Below, piece by piece: positions 17,734 through 27,016 of a DNA stretch of 64,000 bases. Where the stretch lies: contig JAOAPC010000024.1 in the NCBI GenBank assembly GCA_025462735.1, positions 186,001 to 250,000 of the forward strand, in the 5' to 3' direction. The position numbers and the translations under genes are program-made. The notes under the pieces were generated by a model, which saw only the letters and a program-made list of their open reading frames with translations, searched no databases and was not told where the DNA came from. The stretch is from Acidobacteriaceae bacterium. GTDB taxonomy: Bacteria > Acidobacteriota > Terriglobia > Terriglobales > Acidobacteriaceae. Numbering within the stretch: the first letter of the stretch is position 1; each line of letters starts with the position of its first letter.

Positions 17734-18510
17734 ATGGAGCGCCTCACCCCGCCGCCGATTAGCGGCAGCGCAAGTCAGGCACAAAACGCGTTGCAGAAAA
17801 TCGCAGCAAAGCGTTTGTATCCTGCGCTAACTGATCCAAATTTCCTGGTGCTTCGGTCACGAAGACTGATTTTTCAGGACTGGATTGCGCAGCTGGCAGG
17901 TACGGAATTGAATATTCTTGACGTTGGGGGCAGGTACCAGCCTTACCGGCCACTGTTCAAGACTCGAGCGAGGCGCTATATATCCTGCGATATATTACGG
18001 ACAGAATTCGTGGATGTCGTTGGCAACGGCGAATGTTTGCCGTTCGCCAACGAAACCTTTGATTTGGTTATTGCAACTCAGGTTTTTGAGTGCTTCAGAG
18101 AACCACCTCGGGCTGCTCAGCAGATCCACGCGGTGTTAAAGCCTGGAGGCGTATTGCTGGCCAGCATACCTTTCATGGCGCCGAGGTTTACTGATGACGA
18201 GCACTGGCGATTTACTGCAAGTGGTATACGCTCGGTCCTTTCCATTTTCCGCGAAATAAGAATAGTTTCCGAACTGTCCAGTATCGGGGGAGTGCTCCGC
18301 AGCACAAACTTGGCATTGCAGAGCTTCGCCCCAAGCGCGATTCTGAAACGCATCATCAGGTGTACGCTCAGTCCATGCATAAACCTGATTGGATTGGGAC
18401 TAGAAGGGTTGAAGATCACGAGCAATGATCAGTTCGCGCCCAATTACAGCATATTGGCGATTAAACAAGAAGGCCATGAGCATACGGCAAGGGTGCGTCC
18501 TCTTGACTAA
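17734..18510 (+). CDS. Class I SAM-dependent methyltransferase
   Basis: A 258-residue cytoplasmic protein. Motif I is NILDVGGRYQPY near residue 68, followed by DILRTEFVDVVGNGECLPFANETFDLVIATQVFEC, which contains the motif II/III pattern of Methyltransf_11, then VLKPGGVLLASIPFM. The glycine-rich loop is DVGGR rather than DxGxG, as in methyltransferases found near sugar or lipid modification genes. No biosynthetic partner is adjacent; the flanking genes are a small membrane protein and a convergent phosphoesterase. Substrate unknown. Confidence 0.85.
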   Translation: MERLTPPPISGSASQAQNALQKIAAKRLYPALTDPNFLVLRSRRLIFQDWIAQLAGTELNILDVGGRYQPYRPLFKTRARRYISCDILRTEFVDVVGNGECLPFANETFDLVIATQVFECFREPPRAAQQIHAVLKPGGVLLASIPFMAPRFTDDEHWRFTASGIRSVLSIFREIRIVSELSSIGGVLRSTNLALQSFAPSAILKRIIRCTLSPCINLIGLGLEGLKITSNDQFAPNYSILAIKQEGHEHTARVRPLD

Positions 18511-18553
18511 CGGCGTCGCCGTTGCCCCAAGCTGCACCGGCGATTCAAGAAGA

Positions 18554-19771
18554 TTATTGGACCGTAATGTAGATGACTTGTTTGAAAGTGGTCCCGTCAA
18601 AAGCCTGCACTGCGAGGCGGTGTGTCCCTGAAGCCATGGCAAGTGAGGTATCGAGGGAGCTTGCGGAAACCTCATATTTTTTGACGCCGTCAATATAGAT
18701 TTGCATCAGGGTCACTGTTTTCGAGTCAGTTGTCAGCGCAACAATATGAACCGGTGAACTCACGGTTTGGCCGGCAGGCGGCGTGCATATAGTCACGGAA
18801 GGATTAACGCTGCTGGGCGCGCAGCCACTAGAGGAACTTCGGAATACATCCATGGGGGTAGCAGACTGCGCCGCCCCCGGCGCTCCGCTGATTCCCAGCG
18901 CCAGCAGCATGGTTTTTAACACGCTGGGATGCTGGTAAAAGATCGATGATTTGTATCCCATTCTTACCAAGGGGCTGATCACCAGTGTGGCAACTCGGCC
19001 ACCGCCGCCGTTTTCAGGCAAACTCGGACACGTTGCCAGAGGGCGGCAGTCTGAATCTACCGACTCATCGAATGTAATAAACAGTATGCCGTTGCCGCCC
19101 GCCTGAAAGAAGGGAGTGGCCAGTAAAGGCGCAATGTTGGTCTTCAGCCATGCGTCTGCAGTGGAAAGGCTACCGTTGTGACCGTCGTGTGCGCCATTAG
19201 GTTTAAGAAATGCATAGTTGGGAAGATTGTTGTTAGCAATATCAGTTGCCAGCTGAGTAAAAGGAACTATGTTTAATTTTCCAGAGCTGTTCACCACATC
19301 GGTAAAATACGAAAACGGATCGTGATTTTTTAGATAATTGCCTTGGGATGGGCCAACGTACCCCGCGTATGGCAGGCTTTCCTCATACGCCTTCCATGTC
19401 TTCCCGGCGGAATTTAAAAAACGGGTTACGTTATTTACGTCGAACTTCTGCGTGGTGTTGTCGCTGAGGGTTACATATGCGCCCGTGGTGACCCAGAAAT
19501 AATTAGGAATCGAGTAGTGGCTATTCGCGTCGTAGTTTGTGGCTACTGCATAAGATTTCGCTAGAGAATTTAAGTAAGGCATCGCGGAATTGCCGATTAC
19601 CTGCCCATAGCTGTGGTTTTCCTCCATCAGCACGAACACATGATCGGACTGCGGCACCTGGGCCTGGGAGTGAAGCGAGAGCCCCGCTACCAATAGAATA
19701 AAGGCCAGAGCATGTCTCTTACTTCGCGACTCTTTTAAAACAAAATTCGTGATAGAAAATTTCGAATGCAT
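18554..19771 (-). CDS. Secreted phosphoesterase (phospholipase C/acid phosphatase-like) with one Ig-like domain
   Basis: A 405-residue protein with a signal peptide (HALAFILLVAGLSLHSQA, about residues 19-37). The catalytic domain opens with HVFVLMEENHSY, the metal-ligand segment of the phosphoesterase/PLC family, and has LKPNGAHDGHNGSL and ILFITFDES for the second metal cluster. The last 80 residues form one Ig-like module (PAGQTVSSPVHIVALTTDSKTV...LMQIYIDG...YEVSASS). That module matches the units repeated four times in the gene at 41437. It is predicted to be extracytoplasmic, perhaps for phosphate scavenging. It is the first of three such enzymes in the window. Confidence 0.85.
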   Translation of the reverse strand: MHSKFSITNFVLKESRSKRHALAFILLVAGLSLHSQAQVPQSDHVFVLMEENHSYGQVIGNSAMPYLNSLAKSYAVATNYDANSHYSIPNYFWVTTGAYVTLSDNTTQKFDVNNVTRFLNSAGKTWKAYEESLPYAGYVGPSQGNYLKNHDPFSYFTDVVNSSGKLNIVPFTQLATDIANNNLPNYAFLKPNGAHDGHNGSLSTADAWLKTNIAPLLATPFFQAGGNGILFITFDESVDSDCRPLATCPSLPENGGGGRVATLVISPLVRMGYKSSIFYQHPSVLKTMLLALGISGAPGAAQSATPMDVFRSSSSGCAPSSVNPSVTICTPPAGQTVSSPVHIVALTTDSKTVTLMQIYIDGVKKYEVSASSLDTSLAMASGTHRLAVQAFDGTTFKQVIYITVQ

Positions 19772-20067
19772 TTAGACATTATTGGTGCATAACCCAACGA
19801 GTTCGGGGAGTGCTTTCATCCTCCCGATTAGAGTTCTGGTTGGAGTCGATCTTTTGCATCTTAATTGGCCGAAATTACCTGACCATCTCAGATGTTGTAC
19901 CAGCAGCAAAGGTTTGTATAAGGCGTTCGAAATGCGAGATGGGGCTACCTCACCCAGTGTTTTTGGGTTCGTGTTCTTCAAGGGTCTGAGGGGATTCTGA
20001 TACACCTGTTGACTTCGGATAGATCAGGGGGATGCGTGATGAAAATTCCGGCAACGATTGGGAACAG
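19772..20067. other. Spacer without a convincing gene
   Basis: About 296 nt between two minus-strand genes. It contains GAGGGGATTCTGATACACC at 19985-20003, nearly matching 13671-13689, and an AT-rich section (TTTGTATAAGGCG) that could carry the promoter of the phosphoesterase on the minus strand. Overlapping frames on both strands here look like chance. Confidence 0.4.
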
Positions 20068-20430
20068 TTAACGGTTCCCCACCAGCCTATTGACCGTGTC
20101 TAAGAGTTCCGGCACTTCAGTTGGCTTCTGAAGCCCCGCATCCGCTCCCTCGGCTTCCCATTTGTCGAGCAAATCAGGGAACCCGCTAATCACGAGAGTT
20201 GCAGGCTTTCTCTTCTGCTTTTGAGCAGCGCGAACAATCTCATAACCTTCGGTTGGCGTCTCCAGACTGAGATCCGTCACCACCAAATCGAACGTGGTCT
20301 CAGCGAGAACGGCTTTTGCCGCTTTGCCGGATGAGACTGAACGTACTTCGAACCCTTCTGATTTGAGGACCAGTGCGAGCGTTACTAAAATGTTAGGCTC
20401 ATCATCGACCACCAGAACTTTCAACGCCAT
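20068..20430 (-). CDS. Single-domain response regulator (CheY-like)
   Basis: A 120-residue stand-alone receiver domain. The acidic pair is VVDDEPN at the N-terminus, the phosphoacceptor is Asp53 in LVVTDLSLE, and LVISG and LQKPTEVPEL supply the Ser/Thr and Lys positions. It has no output domain, so it would act by protein contact or in a phosphorelay. ATG 20430 places the first beta strand immediately after the start; the longer start adds nine residues. No kinase gene is adjacent, so this is an orphan. Confidence 0.88.
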   Translation of the reverse strand: MALKVLVVDDEPNILVTLALVLKSEGFEVRSVSSGKAAKAVLAETTFDLVVTDLSLETPTEGYEIVRAAQKQKRKPATLVISGFPDLLDKWEAEGADAGLQKPTEVPELLDTVNRLVGNR

Positions 20431-20637
20431 TGCCAGGTTCTCATGAGGACGGCACATTCTAGCACCGACTTATTTGATCTCGGTGGAACAACCATCCTGA
20501 GTTGGTTCTGCATCGGACACTTCTAAAACTCAGTTCATGCAAGGCGTTGCCGGTTGGGAATCGTCGGGATACGATATCTTCCACGTTGGAGCAGGAAAGA
20601 CAGATTCGTCGTCGTAATCTCCACATTGCAAAATAGA

Positions 20638-20665
20638 AACTGGCCAGCCCCCGGGCTAGCCAGTT
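20638..20665 (-). terminator. Probable rho-independent terminator of the SYLF gene
   Basis: Arms AACTGGC-C-AGCCC and GGGCT-A-GCCAGTT form a 13-position stem with one internal mismatch and a CC loop. On the minus strand it is followed by TCTATTTTGC. It lies 27 nt past the stop of the SYLF gene at 20692. Confidence 0.7.
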
Positions 20666-20691
20666 CTCGTTAAAAGCTACTTTAGTAGTGC

Positions 20692-21348
20692 CTATTCGGC
20701 CGCAACCTTCTCAAGCGCCGACAGGAACTGCTGCGCGGCCTCCGGCGTTTTTGCCTGACCATTCAGGATCGACTGGATCGAAGCGCTTGGTCCGTACAGA
20801 TTGTGGTTTGCGTCCTGATCCAGATCAATCTTCGAACCCTGAAGATTAGCTCCCGCATAAGCTCCGCTAGAATGCGAGTAGGAGAGAACGGGCGCCTTCC
20901 AGCCGGTACTTTGGCTTTTACCTGCACTGTCGCCCGTAGGTCCGGCGGCAACCGCTTCCGCTCCAAGATCCCAATGTCCGTTTATCAGTTCCTGCTTACC
21001 CTGATTGTTCATCAGCAGCACGATTTCCTGATGCTCGCCGCCCGCCTGCAGACCTACGCTCCCGCCCGTAATGGTGATGAACGCGGGTGCGCTCCAACCA
21101 CTTGCCGTCCGGCAGCTTACCACGCCATTGCCGTGCTCACCTCCCACGATGAGTCCGGCTTTGGTCAATTTAGGGACAACGGCGATGCACTTTGCATCGC
21201 GTAGCAACGATGACGGAATCGGCTTAGCGCCAGTGGTCATGCTCCGAACGGTTTGAGTGGCAGCATCCAGAAGTTTGGAGTTGTCTACGGCCCACAGCGC
21301 CAGAGCACACAACGGAACAAGTACCATCATCGACAAAATTCTTCTCAT
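20692..21348 (-). CDS. SYLF (Ysc84-type) lipid-binding protein, exported
   Basis: A 218-residue protein. It has a signal peptide (RRILSMMVLVPLCALALWA) and then the SYLF/DUF500 domain: IPSSLLRDAKCIAVVPKLTKAGLIVGGEHGNGVVSCR (here split), GGSVGLQAGGEHQEIVLLMNNQG, LGAEAVAAGPTGDSAG, and VLSYSHSSGAYAGANLQGS. Eukaryotic SYLF proteins bind phosphoinositides; bacterial ones are uncharacterised envelope proteins. ATG 21348 has AGGAGAAGAC just upstream. A paralogue lies at 34614. A hairpin terminator follows at 20638. Confidence 0.85.
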   Translation of the reverse strand: MRRILSMMVLVPLCALALWAVDNSKLLDAATQTVRSMTTGAKPIPSSLLRDAKCIAVVPKLTKAGLIVGGEHGNGVVSCRTASGWSAPAFITITGGSVGLQAGGEHQEIVLLMNNQGKQELINGHWDLGAEAVAAGPTGDSAGKSQSTGWKAPVLSYSHSSGAYAGANLQGSKIDLDQDANHNLYGPSASIQSILNGQAKTPEAAQQFLSALEKVAAE

Positions 21349-21623
21349 AAGTCTTCTCCTTATAATCAATAGTGATCTCCATTTTTCATCTCCGACTGGC
21401 CGACGGCACACGTACGGTTCCAGTTTGGAGTCCCCACGCAAGGATTAATTACATTCTCGGCCACGCCGCCACGTGAGGTCTAGTCACAATTGCTCACTGT
21501 CGAGCCATTCAGCATTACTGGGTCACGCTTAACGAGCCGCGGCAACTCATGATGCGAGCGCGACTGCAATAAACAGACCGACGGGGATAGTGGCGTGTGT
21601 GCAGGCGAGTGAGAAAAGACTCC

Positions 21624-22001
21624 TCACCTCCTGCCGGAGAAGAGGATTGCAGATCGCACCTCGTTGATCATCTCTTTTGGACCTTCTAATTTGTGCAGAT
21701 AGTAGTCAGGAGGTTCGACCGGGTCGTGAAGAGTGGTCTCGCCCGAAAGCCTCATTATGGGCAGATTTGGGCTGAGCTGCCTGAGTTCTGTTACGAAGGC
21801 GTCCCCGGTTCCGGCACCCAGAAGGTGATCGGTTATCACAAGATTGATGGAGTTCGCCTTGAACACTTCCAAACCTTGGATCGCATTTGTCGCTGTAAAG
21901 ACGGAATAACCTGCGCTTTCCAAGACCTGCTTCCGGAGTGATAGCGCCAACTCCTCGTCGTCAATGCAGAGAATTGTCGAGTGGGCCAGCACTGTGGACA
22001 T
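21624..22001 (-). CDS. Single-domain response regulator (CheY-like)
   Basis: About 125 residues forming only a receiver domain: LCIDDEELALSLRKQVL with the acidic pair, Asp58 in LVITDHLLG as phosphoacceptor, IMRLSGE, and HKLEGPKEMINEV at the C-terminal Lys position. ATG 22001 is chosen from the start of the first strand. A purine-rich GAGGA lies directly against it with almost no spacing, so the start is uncertain and TTG 22043 is possible. Like the receiver at 20068 it has no neighbouring kinase. Confidence 0.83.
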   Translation of the reverse strand: MSTVLAHSTILCIDDEELALSLRKQVLESAGYSVFTATNAIQGLEVFKANSINLVITDHLLGAGTGDAFVTELRQLSPNLPIMRLSGETTLHDPVEPPDYYLHKLEGPKEMINEVRSAILFSGRR

Positions 22002-22167
22002 TCCTCGTAATTGTCGGCACGGAAAATCTGGCAGTCTGGTCAAAATTGCACACGTATGACAAAAATTGAGCAGAGTCCCGTTATGGGACTGTATGGTAGC
22101 GAACTGAAAAGATAGATTCGATACAGATGTTGCCCCGAATCTCTGCGATCTTTCTAGCAGTAAAAGT

Positions 22168-23421
22168 TCATCGTATGAAGCGAAGCCAGAGGACGCCGAG
22201 CGCTAGAGTTGCAAGTGTGACCGGAACACCGACCCGCAGATAATCCGCGAAAGTGATTTCCACTTCGGGACGTGCCTTTTCAATCACAATGATGTTCGCG
22301 ATGGAGCCGGTCACCGTCAGGTTTCCCGCCAGGGTGCTCGCCATGGCTAGCAGTAACCAGAACTGGGTCGCATTCTTAAATTGCGGGACCAGGCTCTTGA
22401 GCAGCATCACCGCGGGCACATTGCTGACTACGTTCGACAGCAGCGCCACCACGCCGGCAAAGATCCATGGGTTGTGCAGATTCAGACGCTCGGCCAGCGA
22501 TAGCATTTGTTGCGCAATGCCTGCCTGCTCGGCCGCGCCAATAATCAGAAACAGACCGACGAAAAACGCCATCAGCGGCCAATCTATTTCTTTATAGATC
22601 TCCTCAGGATGCGATGAACGACGAATCAGAAGCAAAGCTCCGCCCAGCGCCGCGACCAGAGGCGGGGAAATTCCAGCAAGGAACCCTGCAAGGACTAAGC
22701 AAAGAATTATGAGCGGGAACGCGAGCCGACGGCGATTGATGGCATGACCCTGAAAAGAAATGGTGACCGGCTTTGCTGCGGAGGACGCGGCGTCACGATT
22801 CCGATACAGCCAGTGCAGCACTAGCCAATCTATGAACAGGCCAATTATGGCGACTGGCGCTAGCGCCGAAAGAAAATAACGATATCCGATTCCGGAGACC
22901 GATCCAATAAGAATGTTTTGCGGATTTCCGGTAATCGTAGCCGTGCTGCCGATGTTCGAAGCCGTCGCCAGTGCCAGCAGGTATGGCATTGGCCGCTTCG
23001 AAAACTGTTGGCAAATTTTTAGAAGCAAAGGCGTCATCACCAGGCATACGACGTCGTTCACTAGAAATGCGGAGAGAATTCCGCTGGCGAAGATGACGCC
23101 CGGCAACAACTGAGATGGCGGCACAAATCTGACCACTAGCCCGGCAACCCACTCGAAGAACCCGGCAAAATGCAGGCTGGAAACAATCAGCATCATGGAA
23201 GCGAGCAGGACAATGGTCGCGAAGTCGATGCTGCGGATGCCCTCGGCCGGGCTGATTACCCGGAATGTGAACATCAGGGCCGCCCCAATGATGGCGGCGG
23301 CAGGCCGGTCGATCTTAGTGCCGGGAAAACGGCCGATAGCGAAGACCAAATAACTGGCGAGAAATATGCCGTAGGCGAAAAGGAGATGAACTCCGGAACT
23401 TGCGGCAGAAGCAGTGATCAA
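22168..23421 (-). CDS. Anion permease of the ArsB/NhaD/DASS superfamily
   Basis: A 417-residue inner-membrane transporter with about 11 hydrophobic helices in two halves. Family marks are FLVNDVVCLVMTPLLLKIC and LATASNIGSTATITGNPQNILIGSVSGI in the first half, and LLSNVVSNVPAVMLL with LAMASTLAGNLTVTGSIAN in the second. The two hairpin-loop repeats with SNxGSTATxTGNPQN and AGNLTVTGSIAN are substrate- and Na-binding signatures of the ion-transporter superfamily. The substrate may be dicarboxylate, arsenite or sodium; arsenic genes are absent. The start TTG 23421 is weak. It is a lone gene. Confidence 0.85.
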   Translation of the reverse strand: MITASAASSGVHLLFAYGIFLASYLVFAIGRFPGTKIDRPAAAIIGAALMFTFRVISPAEGIRSIDFATIVLLASMMLIVSSLHFAGFFEWVAGLVVRFVPPSQLLPGVIFASGILSAFLVNDVVCLVMTPLLLKICQQFSKRPMPYLLALATASNIGSTATITGNPQNILIGSVSGIGYRYFLSALAPVAIIGLFIDWLVLHWLYRNRDAASSAAKPVTISFQGHAINRRRLAFPLIILCLVLAGFLAGISPPLVAALGGALLLIRRSSHPEEIYKEIDWPLMAFFVGLFLIIGAAEQAGIAQQMLSLAERLNLHNPWIFAGVVALLSNVVSNVPAVMLLKSLVPQFKNATQFWLLLAMASTLAGNLTVTGSIANIIVIEKARPEVEITFADYLRVGVPVTLATLALGVLWLRFIR

Positions 23422-23688
23422 GCAGCGAACCCCAGACCTGTACCAGCGATTGAAATGAACATTTTCGACATTGGGTCACTTCGGTTGGTTACGGCCAGGA
23501 CTTCCCTCCTACCTGGTTCGACGATGCATATGACAGATTTTGTCATGTCCAAAGTGGGAAACTCCCCTAGCCGTTGAATCCATCCTTTGCAATCAAACAC
23601 TTGTTTCGTTCGTTATTCTGGCCAGACACATGCTACTACCAGAAGTGGCTGCACCAGTAGGCAGACCGCAAGTGACCAAGGAGTTGGT

Positions 23689-24057
23689 ATGGGATGGAAA
23701 CCGCGGCAACACGCAAGGTTCAAAGCTGCACTTCCAATCGAACTCCGTCCCAATGGCGTGACCACGCCGCTGAGGGGACAGACGGCGGATGTCTGCCTGG
23801 GTGGATGCTATGTCGAGATGATGTTCACCCAGGAAGTCTCAACCGTAGTCGATATCTCGATCTGGATTGGAGATTCGAAGATTTACGTCAAGGCCGAGGT
23901 GGTTAGCAAGCATCCGTCGTTTGGAAATGGATTTAAATTCGTCCAGCTCACGAAAGACAGCGCGACCAAGTTGAATGATTACCTTGAGTCGCTCAAGTCC
24001 CAGGGAGCGATGATGAATGATTCCCCATTCGCCGGACCACCCGCGCTGCAGACATAA
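23689..24057 (+). CDS. PilZ-domain protein
   Basis: A 122-residue single PilZ domain, a family that binds cyclic di-GMP. The N-terminal RQHAR matches the RxxxR motif. The second motif, normally D/NxSxxG, reads DVCLGG, with Cys in the Ser place, so nucleotide binding may be altered. FVQLTKDSATKLNDYLESL forms the terminal helix. ATG 23689 is preceded by AAGGAG (23678-23683) at 5 nt. No flagellar or pilus genes are adjacent. Confidence 0.8.
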   Translation: MGWKPRQHARFKAALPIELRPNGVTTPLRGQTADVCLGGCYVEMMFTQEVSTVVDISIWIGDSKIYVKAEVVSKHPSFGNGFKFVQLTKDSATKLNDYLESLKSQGAMMNDSPFAGPPALQT

Positions 24058-24159
24058 AGCAAGCAGACATAAAGCAATAGGCAGCCGGGATCTTCGCTTC
24101 TGCTACTCCAGTCCGCGCCATCGGTCTCCGCTCAATCCACTTCGCATCCAGTACAACAA

Positions 24160-24765
24160 TCAAGCAAAAGACTGAGATCTCTGCCCAGGCTGCGGAATTC
24201 TGACTGCCGCCATCCCTGCAGCTATTGCCGCCTGAATGCCCATGTCCGTGTCTTCAAAAACAAGACAGGTGTCCGGCGTCACTCCGAGTCTGGCAGCGGC
24301 GAGCAAATAGGCTTCTGGATCGGGCTTGCTCTTCTTGTAGTCTCCCGCACAAACCAAGGTGTCGAATCTGTCGAGGAGCTTCAACGAAGAGAGAGACGCG
24401 GTCACCGACTCCCTTGTGCTTCCTGACACGACGGCAAATGGAATCCGGCCGTGCTGTGCCTCAATGTGTTCCAAAACTTCGGGAACTACCTTGAGTTGCG
24501 GAAGCAGTTCTAAATAGAGGCCTTCCTTTCTACTTGACACTGTCTCCACTGGCATTGCGAGGCCATGCCTCACGTTTAGCGTGGATATGATCTCAATGAT
24601 CGGCATCCCGCCCCACGCGTAGAAAAGCGCTTCATCAAATTCGCAATTCCACTCTGCCAGCGCCTTCTTCCACGCAATGTAGTGAAGCGGCATCGAATCG
24701 GCAATTGTCCCGTCGCAATCAAATAAATATGCTCCGAATGATCCCTGAGGCACCTTCAGTTTCAT
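24160..24765 (-). CDS. HAD-superfamily phosphatase, beta-phosphoglucomutase-like
   Basis: A 201-residue cytoplasmic HAD enzyme. The nucleophile motif is LFDCDGTIADS (Asp16 and Asp18), followed by a small helical cap. Motif II is FAVVSGSTRESV, the Lys motif is AGDYKKSKPDPEAYLLAA, and motif IV is CLVFEDTDMGIQAA. This arrangement fits the beta-phosphoglucomutase or sugar-phosphatase subgroup. ATG 24765 is preferred: GGAGCAACG lies upstream and HAD motif I follows at once. Longer starts would overlap selB by 77 nt. It lies downstream of selB on the same strand. Confidence 0.88.
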   Translation of the reverse strand: MKLKVPQGSFGAYLFDCDGTIADSMPLHYIAWKKALAEWNCEFDEALFYAWGGMPIIEIISTLNVRHGLAMPVETVSSRKEGLYLELLPQLKVVPEVLEHIEAQHGRIPFAVVSGSTRESVTASLSSLKLLDRFDTLVCAGDYKKSKPDPEAYLLAAARLGVTPDTCLVFEDTDMGIQAAIAAGMAAVRIPQPGQRSQSFA

Positions 24766-24880
24766 AAACGTCGTTGCTCCTGCTTTCGTAAAATGGGATC
24801 GCGAGGTCTTCGCTCTTCTTACAAATGGCCACTTCAGCGCAACTGAACCGGCATGGGTTCGGCGCATGACTAGCAAATAC

Positions 24881-26776
24881 TCACAAAATTGTCCTTTGAT
24901 CGCCGTCCCGCCGTGTGACCCGCTCACGATCCAAATATTCAAGTAGGGGAATGGCATATTTCCGGCTGACGCCGGTTAAATCTTTAAATGTGCCCACGTC
25001 GATTTTTGGAGAGCGTGCCTTTTGCTTGGCCACGCTTTTGCGGAGCTCGTTCAACGCGGCTTCATGAAATACCAAATCGTCAGAGACTCTAATCAAGATC
25101 TTATCGCGGAGGAGCAGGGTGACAAGCTTCTGCGCGCGGGTCTTGTCGATTTTTAGTCCGGCGAGGACGTCTTTCAGCGCGGGAACTTTCAACCCGGCTG
25201 AAGCAAAGGCCTGCTCAATAATTCTTCTTGATTGGGATTCCTCGTCTTTCATCACTACGCCGCGGCCGCGGAGATGGACGAGGTCCGCGACGGCTTCCAC
25301 CTTGCCTTCGGTTACCAGCATGCTGACGATGGCAGAGAAAACATCGGAGCCTAGCGCGAACTTTTCCCGCAGGGTCTCTTGGCTCATGCCTGGCGCCAAC
25401 GGATTTTGAGCGTGAAACGCTTCCAACGCAGAAACCAGCGAAGTCTTACTGCCAGTAATCGCGGCAGAATCTAAAAACCGGGTGCCAAGTCTTGCGACGC
25501 TGCCGTCCTTGATCGACGCTGCCAGTTCTGCGCGAATTGCGTCTGCGCCCCAGCCGGTTTCACTCACCAGGCGCTCGATTGAAATTCCCGAAGTCGAGCG
25601 CCGCGCGATCCGCGCCAACAAAATCTTTTTGCGATCTCCGGCGGAGGTGACTTTCAACAAGTGGTTGCGAGCTTCGGCTTTGAGTTTCCGTATAGGGAAA
25701 GCGTCCAGCACCATGCCTCCGCCAATCGTCACCACCGGAGAGAATTGCCGGATGATAAATCGGTCGCCCGGGACGAGCAGAAGCGGAGCCCTCAAGCGCA
25801 ACTGGGCAAATGCTTCCGTTCGTGGCTGGAGCAGCTTGCCCTGGTGCAGCGCGACCGTTGCGATTGTTTCGGAAGCAAAGGCATGCAAGTGCACTCGCGC
25901 GCTGTTTTTTAAGGGCTTTGCGGAAGAAAGCAGGGAGAGTTTTACGTCGATTCGCGATGAGGTCTGAAGTAATCCCGGCGCAGAAAGCATCATGCCGCGT
26001 TCCAATTCAGATTTATCGATTCCCGCCAAATTGAGCGCGGTGCGTTCTCCTGCAACCGCCTTCTCCGCGATCTTTCCATGCACCTGAACTCCGCGAACCC
26101 GTAGCTTCTTTGCCGCGGGAAAAAGCTGCAGCTCATCTTCTTTATGAATTGTGCCGGCAACCAGCGTCCCTGTGACCACAGTACCGAAGCCTTTCATGGT
26201 AAAGACCCGATCAATGGGAAGGCGGGTGATCGCGTTCGAGTTACGTGCAGTTAGTTGACCGGCGATGCCGACAAGCTGGCGTTTCAGTTCATCAAGTCCG
26301 GTAGCTTTGAGAGCACTCGCCGGAATGATAGGCGAGTGCTCCAGAAAAGACCCGCGTAAAAAGTCCTCGACCTCCAGGCGCACAACTTCGAGAGTTTCTG
26401 GGTCAACCAGGTCGGCTTTGGTGAGCACAGCTATTCCGTGCTGGATTGCAAGCAGACGACAGATATCGAAATGTTCGCGGGTCTGCGGCTTGATTCCTTC
26501 GTCGGCGGCGATTACGAGCAGCACCAACTCAATGCCGCCAATCCCGGCCAGCATGTTGCGAACGAAACGCTCGTGCCCGGGAACATCCACGAAGCCAAAT
26601 CGCAGCAGTTCTCCGGAGGGGCCGGACAATTGCGTGTGGGCGAATCCGAGGTCAATGGTGATTCCGCGGCGCTTTTCCTCTTCCAGGCGGTCGGCATCGA
26701 TCCCTGTTAGCGCCTTGACCAGCGCGGTTTTCCCGTGATCGATATGGCCAGCCGTGCCAACAACGATGGACTTCAT
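24881..26776 (-). CDS. selB: Selenocysteine-specific elongation factor SelB
   Basis: A 631-residue GTPase that delivers Sec-tRNA to the ribosome at recoded UGA codons. The G domain has GHIDHGKT (residues 10-17), [13 protein letters not shown] and TKADLVD. The beta-barrel domains follow ([14 protein letters not shown]). The C-terminal third (about residues 400-631) has the winged-helix repeats typical of SelB, with [24 protein letters not shown] and [27 protein letters not shown]; these bind the SECIS element. The EF-Tu-like start and the winged helices rule out EF-Tu. selA, selC and selD are not in the window. Confidence 0.96.
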   Translation of the reverse strand: MKSIVVGTAGHIDHGKTALVKALTGIDADRLEEEKRRGITIDLGFAHTQLSGPSGELLRFGFVDVPGHERFVRNMLAGIGGIELVLLVIAADEGIKPQTREHFDICRLLAIQHGIAVLTKADLVDPETLEVVRLEVEDFLRGSFLEHSPIIPASALKATGLDELKRQLVGIAGQLTARNSNAITRLPIDRVFTMKGFGTVVTGTLVAGTIHKEDELQLFPAAKKLRVRGVQVHGKIAEKAVAGERTALNLAGIDKSELERGMMLSAPGLLQTSSRIDVKLSLLSSAKPLKNSARVHLHAFASETIATVALHQGKLLQPRTEAFAQLRLRAPLLLVPGDRFIIRQFSPVVTIGGGMVLDAFPIRKLKAEARNHLLKVTSAGDRKKILLARIARRSTSGISIERLVSETGWGADAIRAELAASIKDGSVARLGTRFLDSAAITGSKTSLVSALEAFHAQNPLAPGMSQETLREKFALGSDVFSAIVSMLVTEGKVEAVADLVHLRGRGVVMKDEESQSRRIIEQAFASAGLKVPALKDVLAGLKIDKTRAQKLVTLLLRDKILIRVSDDLVFHEAALNELRKSVAKQKARSPKIDVGTFKDLTGVSRKYAIPLLEYLDRERVTRRDGDQRTIL

Positions 26777-26810
26777 CGGACTCCAGTATATTCAGCCGAA
26801 ACTCATCATG

Positions 26811-26836
26811 TGGGGACATCCGCCCCCGGCTGTCCA
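26811..26836. repeat. Hairpin element of the GGACAGCCG family, copy 1
   Basis: Upstream of selB. Read on the minus strand it is GGACAGCCGGGGGCGGATG followed by TCCCCA. Only a few bases differ from the element at 29365-29388, which reads GGACAGCCGAGGGCGACTG and then TCCCCA. Confidence 0.75.
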
Positions 26837-26857
26837 TTCGCATCAACAGCAAAGCCT

Positions 26858-26948
26858 TTAACCGCCGAGTACGCAGAGGAGATTAAGAATTCGCTTCTCC
26901 GCGTTCTCCACGGTGAATAGGCCCTCTGCGAACTCTGCGGTTAAAAGC
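26858..26948. repeat. Inverted repeat upstream of purL
   Basis: CCTTTAACCGCCGAGTACGC followed by AGAGG, a spacer, and then CCTCTGCGAACTCTGCGG followed by TTAAA. The arms are about 23 nt and nearly complementary, and the middle has a partly paired CGCTTCTCCGCG/CACGGTG section. It is related in style to the CACAGAGG repeat at 8502. It sits between the divergent selB and purL starts. Confidence 0.7.
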
Positions 26949-27016
26949 TTTAAATTTCTACGAAGAAAAGCTCTATTCATGAGTATCCCAAAGATGCGAC
27001 AATAGACTTTCCCGGC

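Noticed and set aside
20692-20966. Second minus-strand frame inside the SYLF gene
   Set aside because: A shadow; the SYLF frame carries the conserved motifs.
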